This document shows positions 55,288-64,000 of a stretch of 64,000 nt of DNA, in pieces; positions within the stretch are counted from its first letter, which is position 1, and every line of letters begins with the position of its first letter. A program made the translations under genes and the position numbers. Under the pieces are notes generated by a model. It saw only the letters and a list, made by a program, of their open reading frames with translations. It was not told where the DNA came from and ran no database searches. This DNA comes from Aspergillus flavus (lineage: Eukaryota; Ascomycota; Eurotiomycetes; Eurotiales; Aspergillaceae): the NCBI RefSeq assembly GCF_009017415.1, contig NC_092403.1, forward strand, positions 434,001-498,000. Direction: 5' to 3'.

Positions 55288-56949
55288 TTATACCCGACGG
55301 CCTCTGCCCTTTCCACTCGATAGTTGTACTCTGAAATCCTCAGATTTCTGCCACTTGGCCCTCGTCTCCAGGAACAATTGCCGCGGCGTCTTGCCAGCTG
55401 TATTTGACTGGTCCATCAAATCAGTGTGTCCAGCCTCCTGTAAAATCCGAATCATTTCATCCTGCGCTCTTATCCGCTCAGCCAATGGAACAATACCGTT
55501 GCCTTGGCTCTTTCGGGGCCAGATGAACCCAGACATTGCACAATGCAGCGGCGTATTTCCTAATGCATCTTTAGTGTTAACATTAGCTCCAATGTTGACC
55601 AGGTGCTGCACCCCCTTGACCTCTTGCAAATTCCTCGCCATTACGTGGAGGGCAGTGTTCCCTTCGTTATCGGCGTGGTGCACGTCGGCGCCATGCATTA
55701 TCAGGAGGTCTAGCAGAGCAGGATCAATGGGACAACTGGATATAGACGTGAACGCTAATATGTGTAATACAGTCTGTTCCTTATTATCTTTCAACCTAGC
55801 ATCTGCCCCGCTTTCGCATAAGAACCTAATCACAGTCTCACCCTGACTGGTATCACCTGTATGGGTTCCAACTGCATAATGCAGGGCTGTCCTTCCCCTA
55901 TGGTCACGAACATTGATCGTACTCAAATAATTGGCCAATAGAAGCTTGAACGTATCGATAATCCGGGGAGTGATTTGATCTTCAGGGAGTAAATTCTCAG
56001 TAGACTCGGGAGTACCTTTGGCAGCCCAGTGGAGTGGCAAACGTCCTTCGCTATCACAGCAGGATACCATCGATGTAAATCCCTCACTACCTAGGTGATC
56101 AAAGAGCGCTCGGATGCCCGCTGTATTCCAAAACCCGCTAGCGACATGAAGCTTAGTGACATTCCGAACAACGTCCCTTGCTCCAAGCATTTCGAAGTAC
56201 TCTTTCCTTTCATGTATATCGGCCCCTGCCTCAATGAGCCGTTTTACTAATGTATAGCTAGCTCTCGAGATTGCCCGACCGAGAACAGTGTCGACTGGCT
56301 CTGGCATCAAGTTGAACTTCTCCCTGCCCGCGACCTGATCCCGGGTATAACGAGCGGGGGCACCCCTATCTAGCAACAGATGGATCAATTCCTCTCCACG
56401 AGCAATACGCTGATCTATCCAACCGCGAGTTGCATGATCAATTCCAGAGGCATCACAACCCAACTGAGCCAGAGAACCTGCAGCGGCCAGCAAGGCCGTC
56501 TCACCCCAATCATCCTTCGCATGCACGGACCCAAGAGGGGGTTCTCTGTCCAACAGAAAGCGCACCATCTCAATATGGGCGTGACGGCACGCCACATTCA
56601 AAATCAGAAAGCCTCGTTCATTGGGCCGCGCCAAATATGTGCCTTCTAAAGGCAGGATATCGGCATTTCGGTAATGATGTTCAACGAGCACGCGCAGGGC
56701 ATTAAGGCTCCCACTCTCTGCAGCGGTAAAGAAAGGGTCGCAAAAGGTCCCCATGCTAGGGGCGATAGCAGCCCTAGGTTCTTTTGCGAGGTATCGCGTT
56801 AATGTGGCCACGTCGTCGCGCTCGATGATTGCGCATAGTAGTCCATCGTAGTCGGTCTCGTAGAGAATAGAACCGTCTATGTCGAAAAACGGGTCGTTGT
56901 CTTCTGTCCATCTGTCGGAGGAGCAATGGTGGAACTCGCTGTAGGCCAT
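55288..56949 (-). CDS. Ankyrin-repeat protein
   Basis: Intronless, 553 residues from the ATG at 56949 (MAYSEFHHCSSD); the upstream ATG at 57051 would add 34 residues including a hydrophobic start that looks like leader sequence. Ankyrin repeats are clear throughout, for example DDWGETALLAAAGSLAQLG, DHRGRTALHYAVGTHTGD, DNEGNTALHVMARNLQEV and DALGNTPLHCAMSGF. The protein is probably a cytosolic or nuclear binding scaffold. It is unrelated in detail to the broken ankyrin gene at 3683-5668. Confidence 0.88.
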   Translation of the reverse strand: MAYSEFHHCSSDRWTEDNDPFFDIDGSILYETDYDGLLCAIIERDDVATLTRYLAKEPRAAIAPSMGTFCDPFFTAAESGSLNALRVLVEHHYRNADILPLEGTYLARPNERGFLILNVACRHAHIEMVRFLLDREPPLGSVHAKDDWGETALLAAAGSLAQLGCDASGIDHATRGWIDQRIARGEELIHLLLDRGAPARYTRDQVAGREKFNLMPEPVDTVLGRAISRASYTLVKRLIEAGADIHERKEYFEMLGARDVVRNVTKLHVASGFWNTAGIRALFDHLGSEGFTSMVSCCDSEGRLPLHWAAKGTPESTENLLPEDQITPRIIDTFKLLLANYLSTINVRDHRGRTALHYAVGTHTGDTSQGETVIRFLCESGADARLKDNKEQTVLHILAFTSISSCPIDPALLDLLIMHGADVHHADNEGNTALHVMARNLQEVKGVQHLVNIGANVNTKDALGNTPLHCAMSGFIWPRKSQGNGIVPLAERIRAQDEMIRILQEAGHTDLMDQSNTAGKTPRQLFLETRAKWQKSEDFRVQLSSGKGRGRRV

Positions 56950-57986
56950 TTGTGTCTTGAACAATGACAATTGCGGCTTGGGGTGGAGATTTGTTGGCGA
57001 TGAAAAGAAGGACAGGGAGGTAACAGAAATAAATGAGATGACGCTCAGCACCGCCCCACTTAGTATTCTTCTAGTGAGTCTGTCGATGTTACCTCATTTC
57101 CTATGTTACTAACATTTTATACTAGTACGATTCATAGGACTTGAATAGCTATAGGTGCCTATGCCAAGCTTTGAAAATCATACATTCGTTTCTCCAGTCT
57201 TCGATTTGTTAAACGCAACGATCTAACTTCGTTATAACGAGACGTGCTGCTTGGTAAAAACACAATGTCACCAGCCTACATAAGCCCTTTTCACTAATGG
57301 GAACACTCACAGCCAAACGTGACTTTCGTATTCATTGCTGAATTCATAATCAGCATAGCCTTCAGTCGGCATCGGTAAGTAGAACGTGTCCCGATTGGCG
57401 GCCAGGGTGCCGGCGTTTAGGATCACAATGATATGGGGTCAAATCCAAGCCACGTCGAATCCTCAAGATATATATGAATTCAAGATATAATGGCGGCCGA
57501 AAGTAATCATGATACCTTTGCCTCGGAAGTTTTTGTCCAAGGTAGCTTTCGTTGATGCGGGTATGTGAGTATTACAGGGCTTGAATTCTCCCAGGCTTCA
57601 ACAAAGGCATTGATCCTGCCCTTACCTTCACCGTCGAATTACCACAAACGCGCGTTTTGATGAGATGAATGGAAACGCTCTACAAACTTCTGACGACCAG
57701 AAAGAATTCCATATGAATTTTCACACTGCGGAATATGAATTCCATCATATAATAATAGCCTGGTTGACATGACTCCTATTACCTAGGTCAATCAAGGTGC
57801 TTCATGATAGTAGAGCATTGTTTTTGTGTTAGGGTTTGCCCACTCGGGGTGGCTTTCTCGGAACCGATCAACTCCAATCTCTATCAGGCCAATTTTCACT
57901 GTGCCATAAACCAATCATCCATACCACGATCGTCATCCTGGAGCGTTCACTGTAGCTCCATAGTCATATTCTGATTTTCGTTCAAT
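56950..57986. other. Intergenic, 1.0 kb
   Basis: Divergent promoter region of the ankyrin and hydrolase genes. No gene or clear repeat. Confidence 0.5.
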
Positions 57987-59007
57987 ATGCCTTTGGCAGA
58001 TGTGATTCAAAGTTTTATCGCGCAGTTTGGAAACCATTGGGGCCCTCCTGTGAATGCAGCTTGTGAAGAATACTTCGAGTCATGCCATGCAGCGCTGCCA
58101 GAGCCTCTAGATCCAGTTTACGCCTCTCAGAAGAATGTCAAGTACGGAGAGCATGAACGACATCGATTGGACGTAAGTAAGTAAGAACAGACCAAATTGC
58201 GAGAGATTAACCCTGGTAGATATACTGGCCACAAAGCATAGCAAAGACAGAAAGACTGCCCGTTGTCGTGTATTTCCACGGGGGAGCTTTCAAAGTGGGT
58301 GACAATGAGATTACCCCACATTTACACGCGAATATCGGTATCTCCTACTATCTTAATTCTCTCGGAACAATTCTGACAACTTAGGAAAATTCTTCGCGTC
58401 CAACAATATGATCGGAATCCTGGGCACGTACCGTTTACTACCCGAGGCTCGGTTTCCTGACGGAATGGACGATGTCACTTCCGCGCTACGATGGATCAAG
58501 GCTAATATTCATGAATATGGAGGGAATGTAAATGGCGTCTTTGCCATTGGTCAAAGCGCTGGTGGGGGACATCTGGCCATGGCGTTATTTTCCGGCCGAT
58601 TACAACAGCAGAACGCGATGCCCACAGGGGTGATGCTCCAAAGTGCGGCTCTTCTCTATGATCTGTCGCAGGAACAACGCCGGACGAGTATGATTGCTTA
58701 CTATGCTACGCACGACTTGGACCGGATTTTGGCACAATCTGCCTTAGGGTTGTTCAATGAGCTGGTCACTGCTGAGACCATGATGCCGGCGTTATTCGTG
58801 ACAGTCGCAGAATTTGACTTTCAAGAGTGTCTGCAAGGGAACCAGAAATTCGTGCGGGCCTTTTCGAAACGGATGAAATATCTTCCAACCTATCAAGTTC
58901 TGCCAGGACATAACCATGTTAGCTATTGTTTGTCCATTGGGTTACAGGGGGATGAAGTTGGCCCGAGGATCGTGGAGTGGGTCAGAGACTGCTTGTGTAC
59001 AGAGTAA
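57987..59007 (+). CDS. Alpha/beta hydrolase, carboxylesterase/HSL-like
   Basis: Three exons (introns 58173-58219 and 58338-58384) give 308 residues. The oxyanion motif is HGGAF in VVVYFHGGAFKVGDNE, the nucleophile is Ser159 in GQSAGGGHLAMA, and the acid and base are likely the Asp of VAEFDFQE and the His of LPGHNHVSY. Before these is RLLPEARFPDGMDD, the conserved YRL-P-FPA-like strand of carboxylesterases. No signal peptide. Cleaves or forms a carboxylic ester; a role with the adjacent P450 is only a guess from position. Confidence 0.88.
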
Positions 59008-59792
59008 CTTGCCTAAATATTTCATCAGGTATAATTTCAAATTGAGTTCATAGTTTATTCCCACTATGGACAGGATATATCAGAGTTTATAAAGAATCTA
59101 CTCGTTGTCAGGCCCTGCTGCTGGCTGAGTGTTTTTGACTATTTGAGTGAAAACAAACTCTCCAAGCTTCCTTCACGCATCCATTCCCGGTAAGAAGCTT
59201 CTTAAAGACACGGCTCCATTACAAGTGCCACTATATATCTTATAACATTCTGGAATTATCCCGAGTCTAACTTGCCAGATGAGCACTAGCTAGCTAGTGA
59301 CAGGTTAGACGCCAGACTATTAGGTAATATGTCCGTAAATCCGTGTTGCATTGTATCAGGCCCAAGATGCTCATGTGAAATGCCATAATATGCGCTCAAA
59401 GATGGTTTGACTGTTTTTCTGCAGCATCATCTGCTCTAAGTCCGCTTAATAATCGGGGGCGTTTCATAGTGTGTGAGTTGCTCATTGGATAGCCTGAGGT
59501 CCGATAACGGAAGCTGCCGAATAACGCCTTCATACTAGGGCTTTTCTCTAGTGTTCTTGCTAGAACCATGTAATTCAGTCCAAGGTATGCAATTGTAGTC
59601 CGTATTCGTCCCCCGGGTCTAATATTCGTGATGTAAAAGTGACTAATTTTCTCATCTGTGGTAAGTAGAGCAGGGGTCGTGCAATATTGTGCATTATCCT
59701 CACGCTCATATATATACTTGAACAGAGAGAATACATTTTCATAAGTAGCGTCTCATCTTGTTTTCTACTATTTGCCTTCTCCCCTCCCAACT
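59008..59792. other. Intergenic, 0.8 kb
   Basis: Promoter side of the MFS gene. A short palindromic CTAGCTAGCTAG stretch lies near 59287-59297. No gene seen. Confidence 0.5.
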
Positions 59793-61588
59793 ATGCAGGC
59801 ATATCTCCAATACCGCTCAATTAGGAATGATGTTCGCAGACAACTCGATGATCTTCCCGACCGCGCTCGTGCCAGCCTCCGTGATGGGATGTTTCGGCCT
59901 GAAGTCACCGATGGTCTCGATCCAAGCAGTTCCCAAACATCCTCGTCGCTGTACTCACCACGGCAGGAACCAGTATCCCATGGATTGTCCTCCCCATTGC
60001 CAGGTGTTGAGCTGTTAGAGAAAACTGATGATCATGAAAACCACTGCGAAGTCTTCCTCGTGGGCTGGGACCATGATGAAGATCCCATGAACCCTCGCAA
60101 TTTCACTGTCACTACACGTGTTATGGCAACGCTCATCGTATCTGCCTTGGCTTTCGTGGTCAGTGCCGCGTCATCCATTGAGTCTGCTGTCCTACGACAA
60201 AACAGTGCCGCCTACAATGTCAGCGAGGTTGTCGCGTCTCTAGCCACAGGCATTTTTCTTCTTGGCTTTGCAGCGGGATCCTTAGTGTCCGGGCCTCTAT
60301 CAGAGATTCTTGGCCGAAATATTGTCTATACTGGCTCTACGTCTCTGTTTATGGTTTTTGTTATGGCATCTGGCCTAGCACCTAATATTGGAGCCCAGCT
60401 TGCCTTCCGGTTCTTGGCGGGTGTATTCGGCTGTCCACCACTCACTTGTGCAGGTGGGACCGTCGCTGATCTATGGGACCCCCTTGAAAAGACACTGATA
60501 TTCCCACTGTATGCCATTCTTTCGTTCGGAGGCGCTGTTCTCAGTCCAGTAATTGCGTCCTATTTGGGCCAGGGAACACTCTCGTGGCGCTGGACCAATT
60601 GGATAGTCCTAATTATGGCTGGTTTGGTTTTAGGTCTGGTCGTTCTTTTCCAACCTGAGACTTACAGTCCTCTTCTTCTCAAGTGGAAAGCACATCATCT
60701 ACGGCAGCTGACTGGAGACCCGCGCTATCAATCCAAGTTGGACCTTGACCGCACATCTCTTCTGTCCCGCATTGTTACAGCTTGTGGTCGACAATTCTCC
60801 CTGGCTATGTATGAGCCGATCATTCTTTTACTTGCCTTGTATATGACGATCCTGTACATTGTTCTTTTCACCTTTTTTGACGGATACACACACATCTTCA
60901 GCGATGTGCACGATCTATCGCAAGGACTGACAAATATAACTTGGGTAGCGATGTACGTGGGCATCATGCTCGCAGGGTTGATTGTGCCGGGAATGTACTC
61001 AAGCATGAAGAACGCTCTGAAAGAGGAGATCCCATCTAGGGATGGCAATGGCAACGACAACGGCGCCTCCTCAAACGGACAATCCCAACCGACAAAGTCC
61101 CCCTCACTTAATCCAGAGAACAGGCTCTGGTATGCCATGATAGGCGCCCCGGCAATTCCAATCAGTCTGTTCTGGATGGGCTGGACAGACTATGTAAGTC
61201 ATTGAGCTGTCAGGCGCCAACCCTCCCACTCGATCCATTTAACGCCACTAACACGAACGATGTTCTTTAGAAAAATATATCTGTTTGGTCTCCTATCGTT
61301 GGATCGTCTCTGTTCGGCTTCGGTAGCATCTGTATGTTTATCTCCAGTTACATGTACGTGATCGACGCGTACGAGATCTATGCTGCCTCGGCATTAGGTT
61401 TCATGACTGTCACCCGCTACTGCGCTGCGGGCGGTATGACTGTTGCCGGGGTTCCATTTTATAATAATGTCGGGGTGCAATGGACTTTGACGATCTTGGG
61501 TATCATTAGTGCTGTGATGGTGCCGGTACCCTATATATTCTGGAAGTTTGGGAAGGTCATTCGTGGATGGAGTCGGTATGCTGTTTGA
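59793..61588 (+). CDS. MFS transporter, DHA1 polyamine/drug antiporter type
   Basis: A hydrophilic N-terminal tail of about 110 residues ends in DEDPMNPRNF, typical of Tpo1-like DHA1 transporters. Then come twelve helices with SGPLSEILGRNIVY after helix 2, LSFGGAVLSPVIASYLG in helix 5, and FQPETYSPLLLKWKA at the central loop. One intron, 61194-61270, keeps the frame; total 572 residues. The ATG at 59793 is the first in frame. It probably exports drugs, polyamines or a local metabolite at the plasma membrane. Confidence 0.92.
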
Positions 61589-62153
61589 GTCATCATTTCA
61601 TCCGTTTAATGCAAGTGTTAAAGAGATGGTGCTGTGCTCTGGCAGTTCTGAAGGGGCTGAGAACCTCCACTCTATGAATCAAGATGAGGAAGGTCTGGGT
61701 TGACAATAAGGAAAGATAGAACTGGACCGTTTGTAAAAGTGTGGAGAAGCTCAGTATGAAGTTCAGCCTTCCTTATAGACATTTACAATACTGCCCAATA
61801 ACTATATCTGTTCGTATTCCAGTATGAAATCTTTTCCCAAGGCCATGGAAAGGAGCATTGCCCACATTGATACTTGAACCAGCTGTAGGAAATGAGAGGT
61901 CCACCATTAACCGAGATCACCACGATACATGACACAGACCATAGTAAAGGAAATAGTATATATAAAATGATCACACATTAAGCTAATTAAATGCTATGCT
62001 GAAAAACTCGACATGAAAGATCATACATGATTCAAGGAAAGACAATCATCACCGCTTCACCATAGATAATAGTACAGGCCACAAAGTCCCCAGTACCAAG
62101 ACGCCTCTCGAATCCTTCATGCAGCAATGTATTTCGCGCCAAGGCCACACCGA
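61589..62153. other. Intergenic, 0.6 kb
   Basis: Convergent gap; nothing recognisable. Confidence 0.5.
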
Positions 62154-62653
62154 TCAGACCTTAACCTCCATAACACCATTGTAGCTGCAACGCTTAAGGA
62201 CACCTTCCTGGGGGTTTTCCTTGCACTCCCACTTGCTGCCAGGGGCATCTTCGCTGAACGACGCCTGGCCTATCTCCTCGATTGAGTCAGAAACCCGCTC
62301 GATCTCGATGGTGAACTTGTCGAAGTCTTTGACTCCGCCCAAAAGCCGGATGTAGTAGTTGTTGTTCGCGCAACGAGCATTCGAAGGGGGGGTTGAGTTG
62401 GTGGACCTTTGTATAAGGAGTTAGTATAAGTAGGTCTTGGGTCAAGTGTATGCACTCACCACTTAACAGCGCAGTCAGTTGGAGTATCCTCAGGGTAGTT
62501 GGGGTCGGTGAGAGAAAACTGAATGTTAGAATCGCCGAGCTTGGAGGATTTCGCTGTCAGTCCAGTGAGTTTTAGGGATTCGCTTCGGACGTTGAAGGGG
62601 CTTGCCAGTGCAGTGCTGGCTGCCATAAGGAGAGAGATGGCAGTGAACTTCAG
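62154..62653 (-). CDS. Small secreted protein with four Cys (AA1-like candidate), start codon altered
   Basis: Two exons (intron 62459-62407) encode about 148 residues with a signal peptide KFTAISLLMAASTALASP. Four Cys (TDCAVKW, ARCANNN, WECKENP, KRCSYNG) suggest two disulfides, and the order fits Alt a 1-like secreted proteins or similar effectors. The codon where ATG should stand, just before AAG-TTC-ACT, is CTG at 62653-62651. The next in-frame ATG (62626) would remove most of the signal peptide, and the upstream ATG (62851) gives an unlikely leader. Either initiation is at CUG, a 5' exon escaped me, or the gene is newly inactivated. Confidence 0.6.
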
Positions 62654-63337
62654 TATGAGGGAGTGAATTGAGAGGTTGTATCTAGGTTGGATATAAGGAG
62701 ATGTAGAGAGTGTGGCTTTGAATTGCTTCGGATGCGTTGGGGTCTTTGGTTTGCTAGATGGGATATCGTATCTCTGCTGGAAAAAAACAACCGTATATAC
62801 CTCTGATGACTTTGGTAGCTTATAGGCCTGAAGCACCTTTTGATATTCCATAAATAGACAATGTCAACAAAAGCCTGAGATACCTCATTAAGGCCAGCCA
62901 ATATAGTTCGTATCCAGAAACAGCTCATGCCAAGAGATGGCTGAGTAGGGCTGTATGTGCTCAATAGGGTATCTTTTTGGCCGATCATGCTACTTTAGGG
63001 CGACTTAATGTATGATAATCAACTGTTCGGCATGTCAGAGGGTGATTGCATATTGATTGTTTGGTTATTGGCATAATTCTCATTTTCCAGGGGCAAAGAA
63101 TATAGAGTTGTTCAAAGGTGGAGGTCTACAGGTATTTTAGAAGATGTTAAGTGTTAACTGTAGTTATAAACTCCTATAAATAAACTATGCTACCGAAATG
63201 AGGCGATAATCGGACTCGCGTTCAGCCACTTTTTGCATGATACTATCAACGTTGCTTTATCCTTCGGCACACCAGTCCGTATCCTTTGGGCCTTGGCCTT
63301 TGGTTCATAAGATCAAATCCAGTTAATGATGTATGAA
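62654..63337. other. Intergenic, 0.7 kb
   Basis: Upstream of the small secreted gene and downstream of the edge gene. Nothing recognisable. Confidence 0.45.
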
Positions 63338-64000
63338 TCAAGTGGGAACATCTGCCTGGTCCACCATTTCAAGCACCGTGAAACGAATGCGACCTTCATT
63401 CGGAACACTGTATGGCAATGCTCCAATCGACTTCGCATCGTCCACGCCCTCACCTGGGTTTTGACCCCGCAGCGACAATGCGATAATACCTTTTTGCCTG
63501 CCATCCGGACCGTACACCAACAGACAACATTTGTCCCCATTGCGCATGGGTCCCTCTCGCTCTTGGTCGCGGAACTCGAAAAGTGTCGCCTCGTGCTTGG
63601 GTCCAGCTGCCAAAACCGTTATCTCTTTCCCATTTTGGTTGAAGAGAATGGCGCGAAGCCATAGGCCCCTTTTGCGGTTGAAGATCTGGTACCTCACTCC
63701 ATAGTGTAGCTATTTGTCTGCATCAGTACATATTTCTATATAGTTCTTCTAGGAAACGCACGGCTGGAGCTTGATTCAAGAGGGTTTCGACCTCGATGTC
63801 ATATACAGTATCGGTGCTGTTGTCTTCAAATGCCAATCCAGGGTGGCCACTATCGTAGAGTTCCTGGATCGCGTAGGGGATTTGATAATCTAATCAAATT
63901 AACTGTGAACCTCTCCTTGTTCCGGGTTGTACTTACTGGCCCACTGGCCTGATTGTAAACCTTTTATGGCCGCAAAGGGGTCCTTTGTAAGTTCGTTGGT
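63338..64000 (-). CDS. Unknown gene, cut by the right edge
   Basis: Three exons read in one frame: 64000-63937, 63889-63762 and 63709-63338, with introns 63936-63890 (GTAAGT..TAG) and 63761-63710. The visible protein includes TNELTKDPFAAIKGLQSGQW, YQIPYAIQELYDSGHPGLAF, GLWLRAILFNQNGKEITVLA and VPNEGRIRFTVLEMVDQADV. I do not recognise the family. It looks soluble, and the C-terminal part may be a small beta-rich domain. The second donor (GTGCGT) is acceptable but less sure. The 5' end lies beyond the window. Confidence 0.5.

Noticed and set aside
59287..59297. CTAGCTAG palindromic stretch as a regulatory site
   Set aside because: It is short, simple in composition and far from the nearest start.

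Overview
The window is nuclear DNA of a filamentous ascomycete, most likely an Aspergillus or close Eurotiales relative. Genes are broken by short introns (about 45-105 bases) with GT..AG ends, the fatty acid synthase has fungal type I alpha-subunit architecture, and there are Zn(II)2Cys6, SMP-30-like, MFS, P450 and ankyrin genes in the mix typical of subtelomeric or accessory fungal regions. I found no rRNA, tRNA or CRISPR array and no intact transposon.

Region 1 (1-22,650) reads as a secondary-metabolite cluster for alkylcitrate/alkylitaconate-derived lactones, the logic known from hexylitaconate, sporothriolide, canadensolide and avenaciolide pathways. In order it holds a CadA-like decarboxylase cut by the left edge, a lactonase, a frameshifted ankyrin gene, a cupin, a second lactonase with a signal peptide, a TauD/TfdA dioxygenase, an MFS exporter, a cytosolic citrate synthase and a dedicated fatty acid synthase alpha subunit. 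The inferred flow is: FAS makes a medium-chain acyl-CoA, the citrate synthase condenses it with oxaloacetate, dehydration and CadA-type decarboxylation give an alkylitaconate, the dioxygenase hydroxylates it and the lactonases close or open the ring. The FAS beta subunit, a methylcitrate-dehydratase-like enzyme and a pathway regulator are not in the window. Three divergent promoters in this block carry palindromes or CGG-containing repeats.

Region 2 (22,900-31,000) is a decaying catabolic island. A histidinol-dehydrogenase-like gene has two internal stops and a Zn(II)2Cys6 regulator has several frameshifts, while a sugar/acid transporter and a ChrR-like cupin dioxygenase between them look intact.

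Region 3 (31,300-38,600) has an SDR, a BAHD-type acyltransferase and a UstYa-like protein with two HxxHC motifs, flanked by a transporter relic and a dead SRPK-like kinase.

Region 4 (39,500-51,600) holds fast-evolving genes: a DUF3176 membrane protein, a dead caspase-like peptidase, a head-to-head pair of paralogues of unknown family, a secreted tyrosine-phosphatase-like protein, a small coiled-coil protein, an F-box protein and a secreted cyanovirin-N-like protein.

Region 5 (52,700-64,000) has a P450, an ankyrin protein, an alpha/beta hydrolase, a DHA1-type MFS exporter, a small cysteine-bearing secreted protein whose expected ATG reads CTG, and an unrecognised gene cut by the right edge.
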